Shown: positions 1 to 10,596 of the stretch, one piece after another
How positions within the stretch are numbered: position 1 is the stretch's first letter
How the letters are laid out: every line of letters starts with the position of its first letter
From: Monocercomonoides exilis
Taxonomy: Eukaryota > Preaxostyla > Oxymonadida > Polymastigidae
Direction of reading: 5' to 3'
NCBI GenBank assembly: GCA_001643675.2
Contig: LSRY02000006.1
Location: forward strand, 1,366,501 to 1,430,500
Length of the DNA: 64,000 nt
Made by a program: the position numbers and the translations under genes
Notes under the pieces: model-generated
The model's input: only the letters and a program-made list of their open reading frames with translations
What the model was told of the DNA's origin: nothing
The model's database searches: none

Positions 1-3000
1 CTATCAACAAAATCCGTGATTCAAGTTGAAGAAGGTTCGTTGACGATGAAATTCGTGAATGTCTCTGGATTTGGATTTTCGCAAAGCTGTGCAATTGCTT
101 TGTCGGATTGCAAATCAATCTCTCTTGCCAATTCTTCTTTTTGGAATATTGAGAGTGAGCAGAATGGTGGGTGCGTGTGTGCAGCGTGGAGCGAAAGTTC
201 AGAGGATATCTGCCCTGCCTCAATGAGTGACTGCACTTTTGAACATTGTGTTGTTTCTGGGGATGGAAATGGAGGCGGGGCGCTGTTCCTCTCTTTGAAA
301 AGTTCGTGCTTAACAACAATTTCGGGATGTTCGTTCGGAGAATGTGAGGCACCTTTCGATTCGCAGGAGGGATTCGGGGGAGGGATCTTTCTGAATCTTG
401 AGCACTCCGATGCAGCATTTGCCATCACAAATCCATCTTTTTCGTCAGAAAAGCCGAATAAAGCGAAGCATGGAAACGACGTGTTTGTCCAATCCCCAGA
501 CCTGAAGGAATCGATCACGAACGAGACGCTTCCTTTTGCTTATGCATTAGGACACAGCTCCTTCGATGATTTGTGCGGGTTCCATGAAAATGATCGCGAG
601 CACTCGATTCCGTTGGTTCTGTTTCTGGAGGAAGTTGGGAGCACAATCCATGTTGGAAGCGAGGATGGTGCTGATACTGTAGTGTGTGGGTTCTCGGATT
701 ATCCGTGCCAGTCAGTTGGCTATTGTGTGGAGAGGCTGACAGGGGTGAGCGCAACGGCAATTGCTGTCGTTGACTCAGCAATAATTGAAAGCGAACTGAA
801 TCAGCCCAATTTGATCTTGAGATCGTCGAATGCATCAAAAGCTGGAATCACTTGTGCCAAATCGCTGAATACACTGACTGGGAAAGCGATGACAGCCACA
901 GGGAATGTATCCATCGAGCTAATCCGCTTTTTGCTTCTTTCTTCTTTTGATGCTGAGATCGAAACATTGATATCCTTGACTTCTGAGAGCAACCTGTCGC
1001 TGACAAAGTGCGCATTCGAGATGCAGCAGGGCGAGCTCGGACAGATAGGTTACTGGCTGTTTCAGATGTGCGGAGGAATCATCAATATCGAAAACTGTCT
1101 GTTTAATTCAGCGAATCTTCAGCATGCGCCTATCGCAGCGAGCGAGAACACAGCCAGCACCCCAACAACGATTATTTCATTGAATGTGAAGAACACAGAC
1201 ATTGGCGATCAGCCTCTCATCTGTGTGATTCCATCGTCAACATCCAAACAATTGAATGATGGTGCGACGAGTGACAAGGCCATCTCTCTTGTGCAATGCT
1301 CTTTTGAAGGGATCACCAACGGCGATGCAAACAGCGCTGTGTTAATTGCATCCTCAATTTCAAGCCATGTTGAGTGTTTGCATTGGAATGTCACGAATGT
1401 CAAAGGCACCCAGAGCATGGAAGGAGGCACGATGAAAGTTGCTGTTGAAGCTCAAGGGCAATTTACGATGGAAAACGCCACATTCACGAAATGCTGCGCG
1501 GAAAATGAAACAGATGGGAAAGGAGGAGGCATCTATTTCGACTGTTCGGCTTCCAATGCATTCTCCTTCCAGCAGATAGCCTTCGATCAATGCTCTGCAA
1601 AGCATGGGAAAAACATGTTTTTTCTTTCGTCAGACCTGAATGTTTCCATCACAAAGCAGACATTGACATTTGAAGTCAGCGAGACAGCAGGCGATACAAA
1701 TCTGTTCGTGGGAAACGACACCACGAAGACAAACTTCGATCTTTGCCGATTTCTGATTGGATATGCTTCTCAAAAAATCCATCTCAGCAAGAACAGAGGC
1801 TGGGATGTTCTTCGCTGCGGGAGCGAGAGCGAGCCATGCGCAACAATGCAGTACGGCCAGAAGCATTTCTGTGCTTCAGATAATCCATCACAATCAAACA
1901 TGAGCATTTTCCTCGTTATCGATGAAGTTCAAGTAAACTGCGAAGTCGACATTTCAAACGTCACAGTAACTTCAGTTGATGCCAAGTCTCGTCCTGCCCT
2001 GACTTTCGGAGCAGCCATTTCACATCAAGCAGGAAAGGAAGAAGAAAGCGATTCTGTGCTGACAAACAATGGAAAATGCTCCCTCATTAATATTGATGTC
2101 TGCTGCGGGGATGGATCCGAATGGAGGCAGACGAAGCTGATAAGCACTGCTGGCAGCTCCTTTGCTGCTCAAAGCTGCTCGTTTGCCAGCGCCTCTGAGG
2201 CAGCCATTCCTTATTGTGTTGTTGCCTGCTTGTCAGGAACATGCGATATGTCATTCTGCTCGTTCCAATCCATCAGATGCAAAAATCACATTCTGATGGC
2301 ATCTCATGAGAGCAGCATTGACTTGATGAATGTCTCGATGAGCAACATGGAGCCGATGGGCAAAAGCATTGTGGCAGTGTTGGCGCAGGCTGAGTGGAGA
2401 GGCGAGTCGCAGAGATTGAATGAAGGTGGCAGTCCAACAGTGCAACTGAAATGCTGCACACTCCATTCGCTTCTCCAAAATGCACCGTATGAGCCCTCCA
2501 TCATCAGCTGCACTGGCAGCGAGCCTTGCAGCGTGTCTGTGCAAAACACATCGATGAAGAACTGTGGAAACAGCCAAAGTGAGAAAGGTGGAGGAATGAT
2601 CATGAGCCTGAACGAAGGAAGATATTTCGAGTGTTGTTTTTCTGCTATCTCGGAGTGTTTCTGCTCGGAAAGTGGAAGAGGAGGAGCAATATTCCTGGAT
2701 TGCTCATCAATCGCGAGCGATGGTCCTTTGCCGTTCCTCTTGAAAAACACAACTTTCATGAACAACAAGGCGCTTATAGGAAGAGATCTGTATGTGAGAT
2801 GCACGAATATCAGATCTCAAATAAGCATTGAGCTTTTCCAGCTCGATTTCAGACCTCCGTTTGTTCGGGAGCTTGCCATGTGGGGGTGCACAGCACAGAA
2901 TTATTATGACGAGCAAGATCTTTTGCTTCTTGTGGTCGTGTATCAGAGTGAGACGATATTTGCGTCTTCTTCAACCGACAATGCCTCTGACACGCGCCAA

Positions 3001-6000
3001 TGCGGTACAATGAGCGAACCATGCATTTCATTGAATGTTGCGCTGCCACACATCATTCCTTCAGTTTACAGCAATTTGCTGATTGACAAAAGCGCTGAGG
3101 TGACAGGGGAAGCAAGCGCTTGCGATGTCTCGATCAAGTCGCTGGATGCGGAAGGCGTCAGGGGGAATGTTGTGCTGAACAGCAGCATCGGAAGCAAGAC
3201 GAAAAGCCTCGTTTCGTGCTCATCGAGAGTGAAAATGGAATCTCTTTCGTTTTTGTTTGGAAGAGCTTTTTCTTCTTCTCATTTAAGTTTGTTATCACTG
3301 ACTGATGGCAACTTGTCTATTGCAGATACAGCATTTGCTCAAGAAGATTGGAGTGGAAACTCCGAAATGAGACTGAACTGCTCCATCGTTCTCGTGGAGA
3401 ATGGCAGGCTGCTGATCAACGAATGCACTTTTGCCTCCCTCCATCTTGGTTCTCCATGCGTAGCAGCAAAAGGGGGACAATATTGCTCATTTATGAACTT
3501 GAACATTTCTGATGTGAATTCTGATATCTTGTTTGATTTCCGCAATCTGGTGAACCTCTCCATGCTGCAGGTGCTTATTTCCAGTTGTGAACTTGAACAA
3601 TCCGCTCTGATCCATCACAACTGCAAAGATTCTCAGCTCCAAAAAATTCAAGTCAGAAATGTTGAGAGCAAAACAAGCTTGATTGTGTTTTCCTCAGACG
3701 GTTTTGGTGCTTGCTTGAACATCCAGTGCTATCATTCCGAATTTGATTCCATATCCGTGCTGTCTGGCTCCTTGCTTTCCATCGAATGCCAAGATGCAAA
3801 TGTCGAGATGAACAATCTGTCATCGACAAAAACAGTGCTGACAAATGGTTGCGCTGTGAACCTTGTATCTGCAAATTCCTCATTAAGTATCAGGCAATCA
3901 TCGTTTCAAAACATATCCAGAGATTCAATGGGCCCATGCTGCCTGGCTGGTTCACTTTCATCACCATCGTTCGAATTGGAGAACTGCTCATTCAGAAAGT
4001 GCATTTCTCCCTCAGATAAAGGGAGCATCTCCGCTTTGTCTAGCTTATCCAATGCAAGCATAACTTCGTGTGCATTTGATGGAGAAACTGACCCACAACA
4101 GTTAAGATCCAACACAGATTCATTCAAAGATTTGTGTAAGTGGAATGGCTCCATGATCGATCTTTTCAATTGCTCGGGAAGGATTATTGACACGAGTGTT
4201 TCCAATTCATCTAAAGGAGGGCTGTCTGTGTCAGACGGAAACATCTCCATTCAATTTGGATTGTTTTCCAACAACAGTCCGAATGCAGTAGGCTATCCAT
4301 CCATGAGGAACAACATCGTCTGTTCAGACCATGCGCTTCTGAATATTCAAAGCCTGAAAGGCGGAGATGGCTTAAAAGAGAACTCATCACTTTGGATTTT
4401 GAACTTGGGATGCAACCTTTCTGGAATTGCTTCAGAAAGAGCCTCTCCATTCTTCATTCCAAAGCTGACTTCGGTGAAGTCTTACCAACAAGGCAATAAC
4501 CTTGCGATTAACCTTGCTGGATCCTTGCTCCTGCCCTGTGACTTGTCCCTCCAGGTTGATTCCTTCGATGGCTCAGTTCACAATCTGCAGGTGTATCCGC
4601 TGCAGCCAGAGGAGTTTGCAGGCGAAACAGAGATTCACACATCCATTCCAGTATCAATTGTTACAGCTGCATCTGAAGCCACAGAAGTGTCTGTGAAAAT
4701 CTTGTTTGGAACGATTGGTTCGCCTTCATCAACTGATTCGTTCATTCTGAAGAATGCGAGCGAAACAAAGGAAAACGGAGATGAAGCGATTGTTGAAGGA
4801 GGAAAAGAAGGGAAATCGATTTGGCCAATGATTGTGATTATTATGGCCTTTGTTCTTTTGATTATTTTGATAATTGCGGTGATTTCAACTGTTCGATGGA
4901 GAAAACAAAAGAGAAGAGCAGAAGAATTGGAGATAATCGTGGAAGACACAGTGAAAAAGGATCCAAAGTTGATTGAGATGGTGACGATGGAGATGTCGCC
5001 TGAAGAGCAGTGGAGGAGAGCAGAGAGAGAGGCAGAGAAGAAAAATGAGGAAAGGATAAAGAAGAGAATGAATGGAAAGGAGATGCAGCATTCGGAGTCT
5101 GAAGAGTATCTTTTGAGCGAGAGTGGCTCCACTGAATACATCTTGGGAAAGGATTCAGACAAGATTCCTGAATGGATGCTGGAGAAAGCAGACGATGATG
5201 AAACAAGAAAAAGAACTCCATCACCATCCATCTCATCCACTTCAACGACAGATACGTCAGACACAGAATCCACTTTTGTTCGGAGAGAGGACTTGTGCCC
5301 AACCACTTCATCGATGTCGAACTTGGTGGATGCAATGGCCTGTTCGTCTCCTCATGAAAAACTGATTGTGGATCTGAGGGATTCGCTGTTCATGTTGCTT
5401 CATGGAAGGAATAAGACAAAGGAGATGGCGATTGGCACTCTTCAGGAAAGAGAACAAACAGCTGCTCAGATCCTGTTCTGGGTGGCTAATCTCGCGCTCC
5501 ATTCATTTGATGAAATGGATAATCCTCTCTCATCTCTTACCAATCTCAGTCCACACATTGTGCTTTTCTCAGAACATATGATCATTTGCATTGCAATGCA
5601 TTCAGACTGTTCTTCTGATGATTCAGATTCAGATTCATCATCCGTCTTTTCGTGTTCATCTGACTGCTCGACTGTGAGTGATGATGATAGAAACTCCCTG
5701 CCTTCAACTGCGTTTGAGGATGATGAAGGCAATCGATATGAGTGCATGCGGTGGAAGGCGCCTGAGCTGCTAATCAACAAGAATAATATAGCAACAAAGG
5801 AATCAGTTGTGTTTTCGATTGGGATAATGTTGTGGGAGTGTCTGACGCTGCAGATCCCGTTTGGAGATTATGAAGGGGAGGTGGCAGGGCAGAAGATTGT
5901 GAATGGAGAGAGGCCGAGCGTGGATGGTGTGATGGAATCGGATCTTGCAGAAACAGTAGAGGGGTGCTGGGCAGGGGAAAGCGAAGCCAGGCTGAGTGTT

Positions 6001-6087
6001 GTTGAGCTGAAGAGAGTGTTCATTCAGCACTTCCCGAAAGAGGCAGTGGTTATGACGATGTCAGATGCAATCGATTTTGCAACGTGA
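1..6087 (+). CDS. Giant surface protein: beta-helix ectodomain, TM segment, pseudokinase tail (5' partial)
   Basis: The reading frame is open from base 1 (no Met at the window edge) to TGA at 6085-6087, about 2,028 codons, so the start lies upstream. The ectodomain has Gly-Gly-Gly-[AI]-[LI]-F strands followed by Cys-x-F-x-x-C turns, typical of right-handed parallel beta-helix (Pmp-like) repeats. Three large modules each carry a Cys-Gly...Pro-Cys signature (near 686-710, 1816-1840 and 2995-3025). Asn/Ser richness suggests glycosylation. A hydrophobic TM segment lies at about 4815-4900, followed by a basic stop-transfer stretch and an acidic/basic coiled region. The tail from about 5280 is kinase-like: it keeps an APE-type RWKAPELL motif and a helix-F-like segment (SIGIMLWE) but lacks a recognisable VAIK Lys, HRD and DFG. 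The catalytic-loop position reads LTNLSPHIVLF and a Ser/Asp-rich insert replaces the activation segment. Probable membrane receptor-like protein; ligand unknown. Confidence 0.85.
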   Translation, partial: LSTKSVIQVEEGSLTMKFVNVSGFGFSQSCAIALSDCKSISLANSSFWNIESEQNGGCVCAAWSESSEDICPASMSDCTFEHCVVSGDGNGGGALFLSLKSSCLTTISGCSFGECEAPFDSQEGFGGGIFLNLEHSDAAFAITNPSFSSEKPNKAKHGNDVFVQSPDLKESITNETLPFAYALGHSSFDDLCGFHENDREHSIPLVLFLEEVGSTIHVGSEDGADTVVCGFSDYPCQSVGYCVERLTGVSATAIAVVDSAIIESELNQPNLILRSSNASKAGITCAKSLNTLTGKAMTATGNVSIELIRFLLLSSFDAEIETLISLTSESNLSLTKCAFEMQQGELGQIGYWLFQMCGGIINIENCLFNSANLQHAPIAASENTASTPTTIISLNVKNTDIGDQPLICVIPSSTSKQLNDGATSDKAISLVQCSFEGITNGDANSAVLIASSISSHVECLHWNVTNVKGTQSMEGGTMKVAVEAQGQFTMENATFTKCCAENETDGKGGGIYFDCSASNAFSFQQIAFDQCSAKHGKNMFFLSSDLNVSITKQTLTFEVSETAGDTNLFVGNDTTKTNFDLCRFLIGYASQKIHLSKNRGWDVLRCGSESEPCATMQYGQKHFCASDNPSQSNMSIFLVIDEVQVNCEVDISNVTVTSVDAKSRPALTFGAAISHQAGKEEESDSVLTNNGKCSLINIDVCCGDGSEWRQTKLISTAGSSFAAQSCSFASASEAAIPYCVVACLSGTCDMSFCSFQSIRCKNHILMASHESSIDLMNVSMSNMEPMGKSIVAVLAQAEWRGESQRLNEGGSPTVQLKCCTLHSLLQNAPYEPSIISCTGSEPCSVSVQNTSMKNCGNSQSEKGGGMIMSLNEGRYFECCFSAISECFCSESGRGGAIFLDCSSIASDGPLPFLLKNTTFMNNKALIGRDLYVRCTNIRSQISIELFQLDFRPPFVRELAMWGCTAQNYYDEQDLLLLVVVYQSETIFASSSTDNASDTRQCGTMSEPCISLNVALPHIIPSVYSNLLIDKSAEVTGEASACDVSIKSLDAEGVRGNVVLNSSIGSKTKSLVSCSSRVKMESLSFLFGRAFSSSHLSLLSLTDGNLSIADTAFAQEDWSGNSEMRLNCSIVLVENGRLLINECTFASLHLGSPCVAAKGGQYCSFMNLNISDVNSDILFDFRNLVNLSMLQVLISSCELEQSALIHHNCKDSQLQKIQVRNVESKTSLIVFSSDGFGACLNIQCYHSEFDSISVLSGSLLSIECQDANVEMNNLSSTKTVLTNGCAVNLVSANSSLSIRQSSFQNISRDSMGPCCLAGSLSSPSFELENCSFRKCISPSDKGSISALSSLSNASITSCAFDGETDPQQLRSNTDSFKDLCKWNGSMIDLFNCSGRIIDTSVSNSSKGGLSVSDGNISIQFGLFSNNSPNAVGYPSMRNNIVCSDHALLNIQSLKGGDGLKENSSLWILNLGCNLSGIASERASPFFIPKLTSVKSYQQGNNLAINLAGSLLLPCDLSLQVDSFDGSVHNLQVYPLQPEEFAGETEIHTSIPVSIVTAASEATEVSVKILFGTIGSPSSTDSFILKNASETKENGDEAIVEGGKEGKSIWPMIVIIMAFVLLIILIIAVISTVRWRKQKRRAEELEIIVEDTVKKDPKLIEMVTMEMSPEEQWRRAEREAEKKNEERIKKRMNGKEMQHSESEEYLLSESGSTEYILGKDSDKIPEWMLEKADDDETRKRTPSPSISSTSTTDTSDTESTFVRREDLCPTTSSMSNLVDAMACSSPHEKLIVDLRDSLFMLLHGRNKTKEMAIGTLQEREQTAAQILFWVANLALHSFDEMDNPLSSLTNLSPHIVLFSEHMIICIAMHSDCSSDDSDSDSSSVFSCSSDCSTVSDDDRNSLPSTAFEDDEGNRYECMRWKAPELLINKNNIATKESVVFSIGIMLWECLTLQIPFGDYEGEVAGQKIVNGERPSVDGVMESDLAETVEGCWAGESEARLSVVELKRVFIQHFPKEAVVMTMSDAIDFAT

Positions 6088-7157
6088 AGCAGTGGAATGG
6101 GATGAGAGGTGGCTGCCTGGAAAGAGAATGTGGGCGATGGGAAGAAGAGTTTGTTGGGGAACCGCGAATTGGGGATATGAAAATTGAAATAGAAGGGTTG
6201 TTCTAGCTGAAAGAGTTTGTGTGAGAAATCGATAAAATGAATTAGTCTGTATTTGAAAATGTATTGTGCGTGGTTTGAGTATCGCCAATACTTGTAATTC
6301 AAATGTGTATCTTTTTATTCATTCATGCGTTTTTTTATTACATTTTCTGTTATTACAATTCAATTATAAGAAGCCATATTTTCTTTTGTGTATTCAACTT
6401 TATTGTTTTATGTTAATTGTGCTTTTGAGCGCATTTTAAGCTTTTTTGTTTCATTCATCATTATTTTACAAGATTTTTCTTTTTTGTTTTATATATCATC
6501 ACCTGTTTGAAACACCGCTTTGTGAAAATTGCCTCTTGTTATCTCTTTTTTGTTCTGTTTTTCCATTCATATGTGTAATTTCAAAATGTTGAATTTTTTT
6601 AGTTTGTGTACGATTTCTTTGATGAGTTTTACAATCGTTATTCTTCAAACACCATTGATTTTTAATCATTAAAATTTGTTTCTTCTGAGTTTGTGATTTT
6701 TCGTTGTTATAAATTTAAGTTTTTGAAGCGAAAAACTTTATAAAAACGCTATCAGTATTTGATAGATTTGTTTATTTTGAAAATTATTCAAACAAAAAAT
6801 CGTTTATTTAGATGAAAACAAGTTAATGATCTTTGAATAAACATTCTTTTATTATTTATTCGTCAAGGAAATAGGCAAGAAGAGAAGCAACCGACTTTTT
6901 TTTATGAACATTTTTTGAAAGCTATATTTATATTAATCTCATTGATAATAATAAACAAAAACATAAGTTTTCAAAAAAAAAAAAGAAAAAAGAAAAAAAA
7001 AAATAAAAAGCACTTAATTTAAAAATATAATACGATGGTTACAACTTAAATAATTTGTTATTTTTAAGATTGTAGATAATTGGAAAATTGCGAAGTGAAA
7101 AATTAAAAACAAAAAGAACAAAATAAATCTCAATGAAATGAACACTGCTCTCTTTTT
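6088..7157. other. AT-rich convergent intergenic region
   Basis: This spacer lies between the stop of the plus-strand surface protein and the stop of minus-strand CLP1. It is very AT-rich, with A/T homopolymer runs (for example 6976-7010). I see no conserved reading frame, RNA gene or repeat in it. It must hold the 3' ends of both transcripts. Confidence 0.6.
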
Positions 7158-9177
7158 TCACATAGACTCTTCATCCATTTTTCGTTTCAGAACTTCATCA
7201 ACCCACTTAAGATCACCCACAAGAAATGTTGTCGAAGGCGGATGGCCAGGTGCAGGCATCAAAAGAGTGACAATGCCATCTTTGACAGAAAGAAAAACAA
7301 CAAGGCCCACAATGCTTCGAAATGATTGCACTGTCATCCAAGTGGTTTCTGTGAATGGTGGCTGAAGCCCCAGTGTCTCTGCGGTTAATGGCTGTAGCTG
7401 AACTGATGGAGTAGTAGATGATGATGGTGTTGAAGAAGATGACGCAGAGGAAGAGGATGATTCTTGGTGTGATGCTTTCTTCTCTATCTTCGGAGGAACA
7501 AGAACAGCAGCAACAGAATTTTCAAATTTCCAAAAATCTGAAGGAGGCACAGCTGTCAGGCACCTCAGATCGACTTGTGCCTTCTGCCCGGTTAATGGAG
7601 CCATTGAAGAAGTCTCGACTTTCTTCACCACTTGGAAAAGCTGCATTTGTGTGACTTTAATTGTGGTTGTATATGAGGTGAGTTCCCGATGCGGTCCATA
7701 GAAAAACGACAGGAAGCGTCGCGAGCGAGCTGCCTGCCGTTGCTGGGTCCTTCGATTAGATACCTTTGAATGGGAAATTATTTTGTTTGATGAATGTGAG
7801 CAAGCACATTTGAGCAAAAATGAAGTTTAACCCGAAGAAATTTTTGAGTGTTGAACAATATGTTAAAATATTTCAATAGTGTTGGTTTTCAAAAAGCAAT
7901 GTTTCATAAATAAAAATGATAAGATAAAAAAAAAACGAAAAAATAAGCACACTCCACCAGAACGCTGGGCCGTGTATACAAAAATGTCATCCTTCGGAAA
8001 AAGACATTTCTTGGTCTCTTCTGCACTTGCTGTAGAATTTTCTTCAAATTTATAAAACATTTCATCTGCATGAGCAGCCGTTTTCTCTTTCATAAACACT
8101 GCCAGACTGTCAAGCCCCAAATTAATTATAACATTGCTTCTTAACGAAACAACAGATGCCAACTGCAACTCGCGTCCTTCTTCTTCCTACAATTATATAT
8201 ATAAAGTTCACAAGCAGTAATGGAAATCATAGTGATCGAAAAATAAAGGATAAATTGCATACCACCCATCCACAAGTGTTAATAATGCATCCAGAATATT
8301 TTATTGCAGGATCCATTGCCATTTTCGCCTCAATCACCTCTCCGAGACGCTGTATCAACGAATGAAGACGAGGAAAATTCGGTCTAGCATCAACAAATCC
8401 GTAATAAAATATCACTGGATTTTCAAATTTTACAGCAGATTCCTTTAAATGGAGTGAAATACGAAAGTAAATTATAAAAATATTGAATAATTCTCAAATA
8501 ATGAATACCTCAATATCAACTTGCCTCTTTATCACTGATGCTGCAATTGTTCCAGGAGGAGATATAACACCTTGTCCTATATCAAGATCTATGAATAAAG
8601 GAGTTCTTCCCATTTTAACCGCATAATTCAGAAGAATTGTTGCAAGAGTTGACTTTCCACTATCTGACGGACCAATGATAATCGCCTAAATAACATATAT
8701 AAATCAAATCGTCTCAAATATTTTCAAAATTGTTGAACAAACTCTTGGACCATATGTGTCAGTTTCTTTTGCTTGCTCCCTCATTGTTTCAAGAGCCCTA
8801 AAATTGGAAAAACAAAAGAGACAATAAAATAATCAAATATTAGCATTAATAATAATCAAACCAGTGTATATTTTGATACTCTTGCATGCATGGAGCAGGG
8901 GCAATGTAAATAGAATCAGGCTTTCCTTTAACATTAACTGTGCACCCTTCCCAAGAAAAAAGGGCAATTGATTGATCCGGAGGAAGCGTATATTCTGCAT
9001 CCAATGCAAGTTCGGCTCCAAAGCATTCGCAAGTTCGATCTTTTAACTAAAAAGTCAGAAAATTTCTTTATTGTTAAAAAAACACGTTCTCCTTTTACAG
9101 ACTGTAACTGTTACTTGATCTAATTTTGTTACTATCCTAAGTTCTTGTGCTTCCGGAATTAGATATTGCATCGCCAT
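7158..9177 (-). CDS. CLP1: CLP1-like polynucleotide 5'-kinase, mRNA 3'-end/tRNA processing factor
   Basis: Seven exons join in frame into 503 residues: 9177-9103, 9046-8862, 8797-8743, 8685-8509, 8442-8263, 8186-7953 and 7763-7158. The product has the Clp1/Grc3 layout: a beta-rich N-terminal domain, then a P-loop GPSDSGKST at about residues 110-118, followed by the family segment with LNYAVKMGR and DIGQG. The C-terminal domain begins with the FYGPHRE motif. In other eukaryotes Clp1 is a nuclear RNA 5'-OH kinase or ATP-binding scaffold in cleavage factor II (with Pcf11) and in the tRNA splicing complex. The P-loop Lys (about 116) is present, so ATP binding is expected. A Ser/Thr-rich low-complexity insert interrupts the C-terminal domain. 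The first donor is GTCTGT; the others include GTTTGA, GTTTGT and GTATGC. The start could be the Met at 9177 or the one at 9171. Confidence 0.92.
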
Positions 9178-9301
9178 TTTTTTGGAGATGCTACTTGTTT
9201 TGATGTTTGTTTAATTTTTAAGAATTTCGAAATGGGATGATAAAAGTCACAAAATAAAAAAAAAAATAGAAATAAATGAATTGTTGTAAATGTTATTATT
9301 T

Positions 9302-10426
9302 TCACAATCTCTTTCCAACTGTAGTTCGTGTCCTGACACTCCTTTGGGTGTTTTCAAGCTTTGGCTCTTTTTCAGAAGATCGATGGTCATCTCCAAGAAC
9401 TATTTTTTTGTCTTGTGCAGTTGCAACTGAACGCTTGAGTGCATTTAATTGCTGTTTGTGAAGGAGAGTCAAGGTTTGATAAACATTTGTATGCCTTTGT
9501 TCAATTCTAATTCCAATTTATAAATAATTGAGAAAAAAATATACTGTGTGCAAACCGTTTATAGTCTGCTGACCTTTGCTGATTCAATTCGAACTTCTCT
9601 CTACTCAATCTCTTCAATAATCCCGACATTTCATTGGACTGTTGTTGTTTAAGTTGCTCCTTCAAGTGTTCATGCCTTGCGTCTTCATCTGCCTTAAATT
9701 GTTTAAGTTCTTTTTGTTCCTATAAGAATTCGAATAAAAAAAAAATATTAGAATCTATGAACCTAAAAGAAACAACATTAACATACAAGAGCTTCAGCAG
9801 CAAGTTTCGCTTTATTAGCTTCCTGAAATCTGATTTATTTGTTTGACGTTTTAAAAATTTCAAAATGTTTATCAATAATAAATGTGATAATAAAATGCAA
9901 ACTTCTTTTGCATTGCAAGGCTTCGTTCGGATTTGCGAAGTGTATCTATCTCAGCAGAAAACTTTGGCTTTAGCTCTGCATCTTTTTCAAATTCTTTAAG
10001 AAGTTCATTTTCCTCCTTCATGTGGCGTTTCTGCAAAATAAAAAAGAAATGAAACATATCGCATCATCATGACATCATTAACTTCAAATAAAAAACCTCC
10101 ATTGCAAGTTTTTGTTTTTCTGAATCTGCTTCGAATTGTCGAAATTCAGAATCCCATTCAGAATTAAATTGGGCTTTTAGAAAATCTCTAGCTGCTTCTA
10201 AATCGTCAATATCTTGCTTTTGCTGATTAAGCAAATTTTGTTTTTGGGTTTCAGCAAGTAGTTTCTTTGTTGCTGCCAGTTCTTTATCTGCAGCATCTGC
10301 TTCAATGTAACGCCCTTCACGAGCGCATAAATCAATTTTATCATTTAGACTTAATATTTTTTCATTTAATTCCTCGACAGTTAAGGCTGGCGTGTCCCCC
10401 TGAACTGTTTTTTGTCTTGTTGTCAT
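9302..10426 (-). CDS. Coiled-coil protein of unknown function
   Basis: Five exons (10426-10097, 10030-9903, 9829-9787, 9719-9574, 9506-9302) give a clean 283-residue frame. Almost the whole protein is predicted helical and charged, rich in Lys, Glu, Gln and Leu with heptad-like spacing. The N-terminal part contains a repeated pattern of short helices (LNEKILSLNDKIDLCAREGR, then EADAADKELAATKKLL) resembling a UVR/coiled-coil hairpin. No catalytic motif is visible. It lies 124 bp upstream of CLP1 and 170 bp downstream of DCAF13 on the same strand, in a compact tandem block. Cytoskeletal or flagellar coiled-coil proteins have this look, but I do not recognise the family. One exon is only 43 nt. 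Confidence 0.75.
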
Positions 10427-10596
10427 TATCTTTTTCTAATTTAGATCATAAATACCATTGAAGCATTATTTTGTCAAAATGAAAAGAATTGTTTTTTCTG
10501 CTTTTCAAAACATAAATTTGGAGAAGTGAAATGAGGTGAAATGATTTAAATGAAACATCAAATTTAAAAGTATTTACCGATGAAGTGAAATAAATT

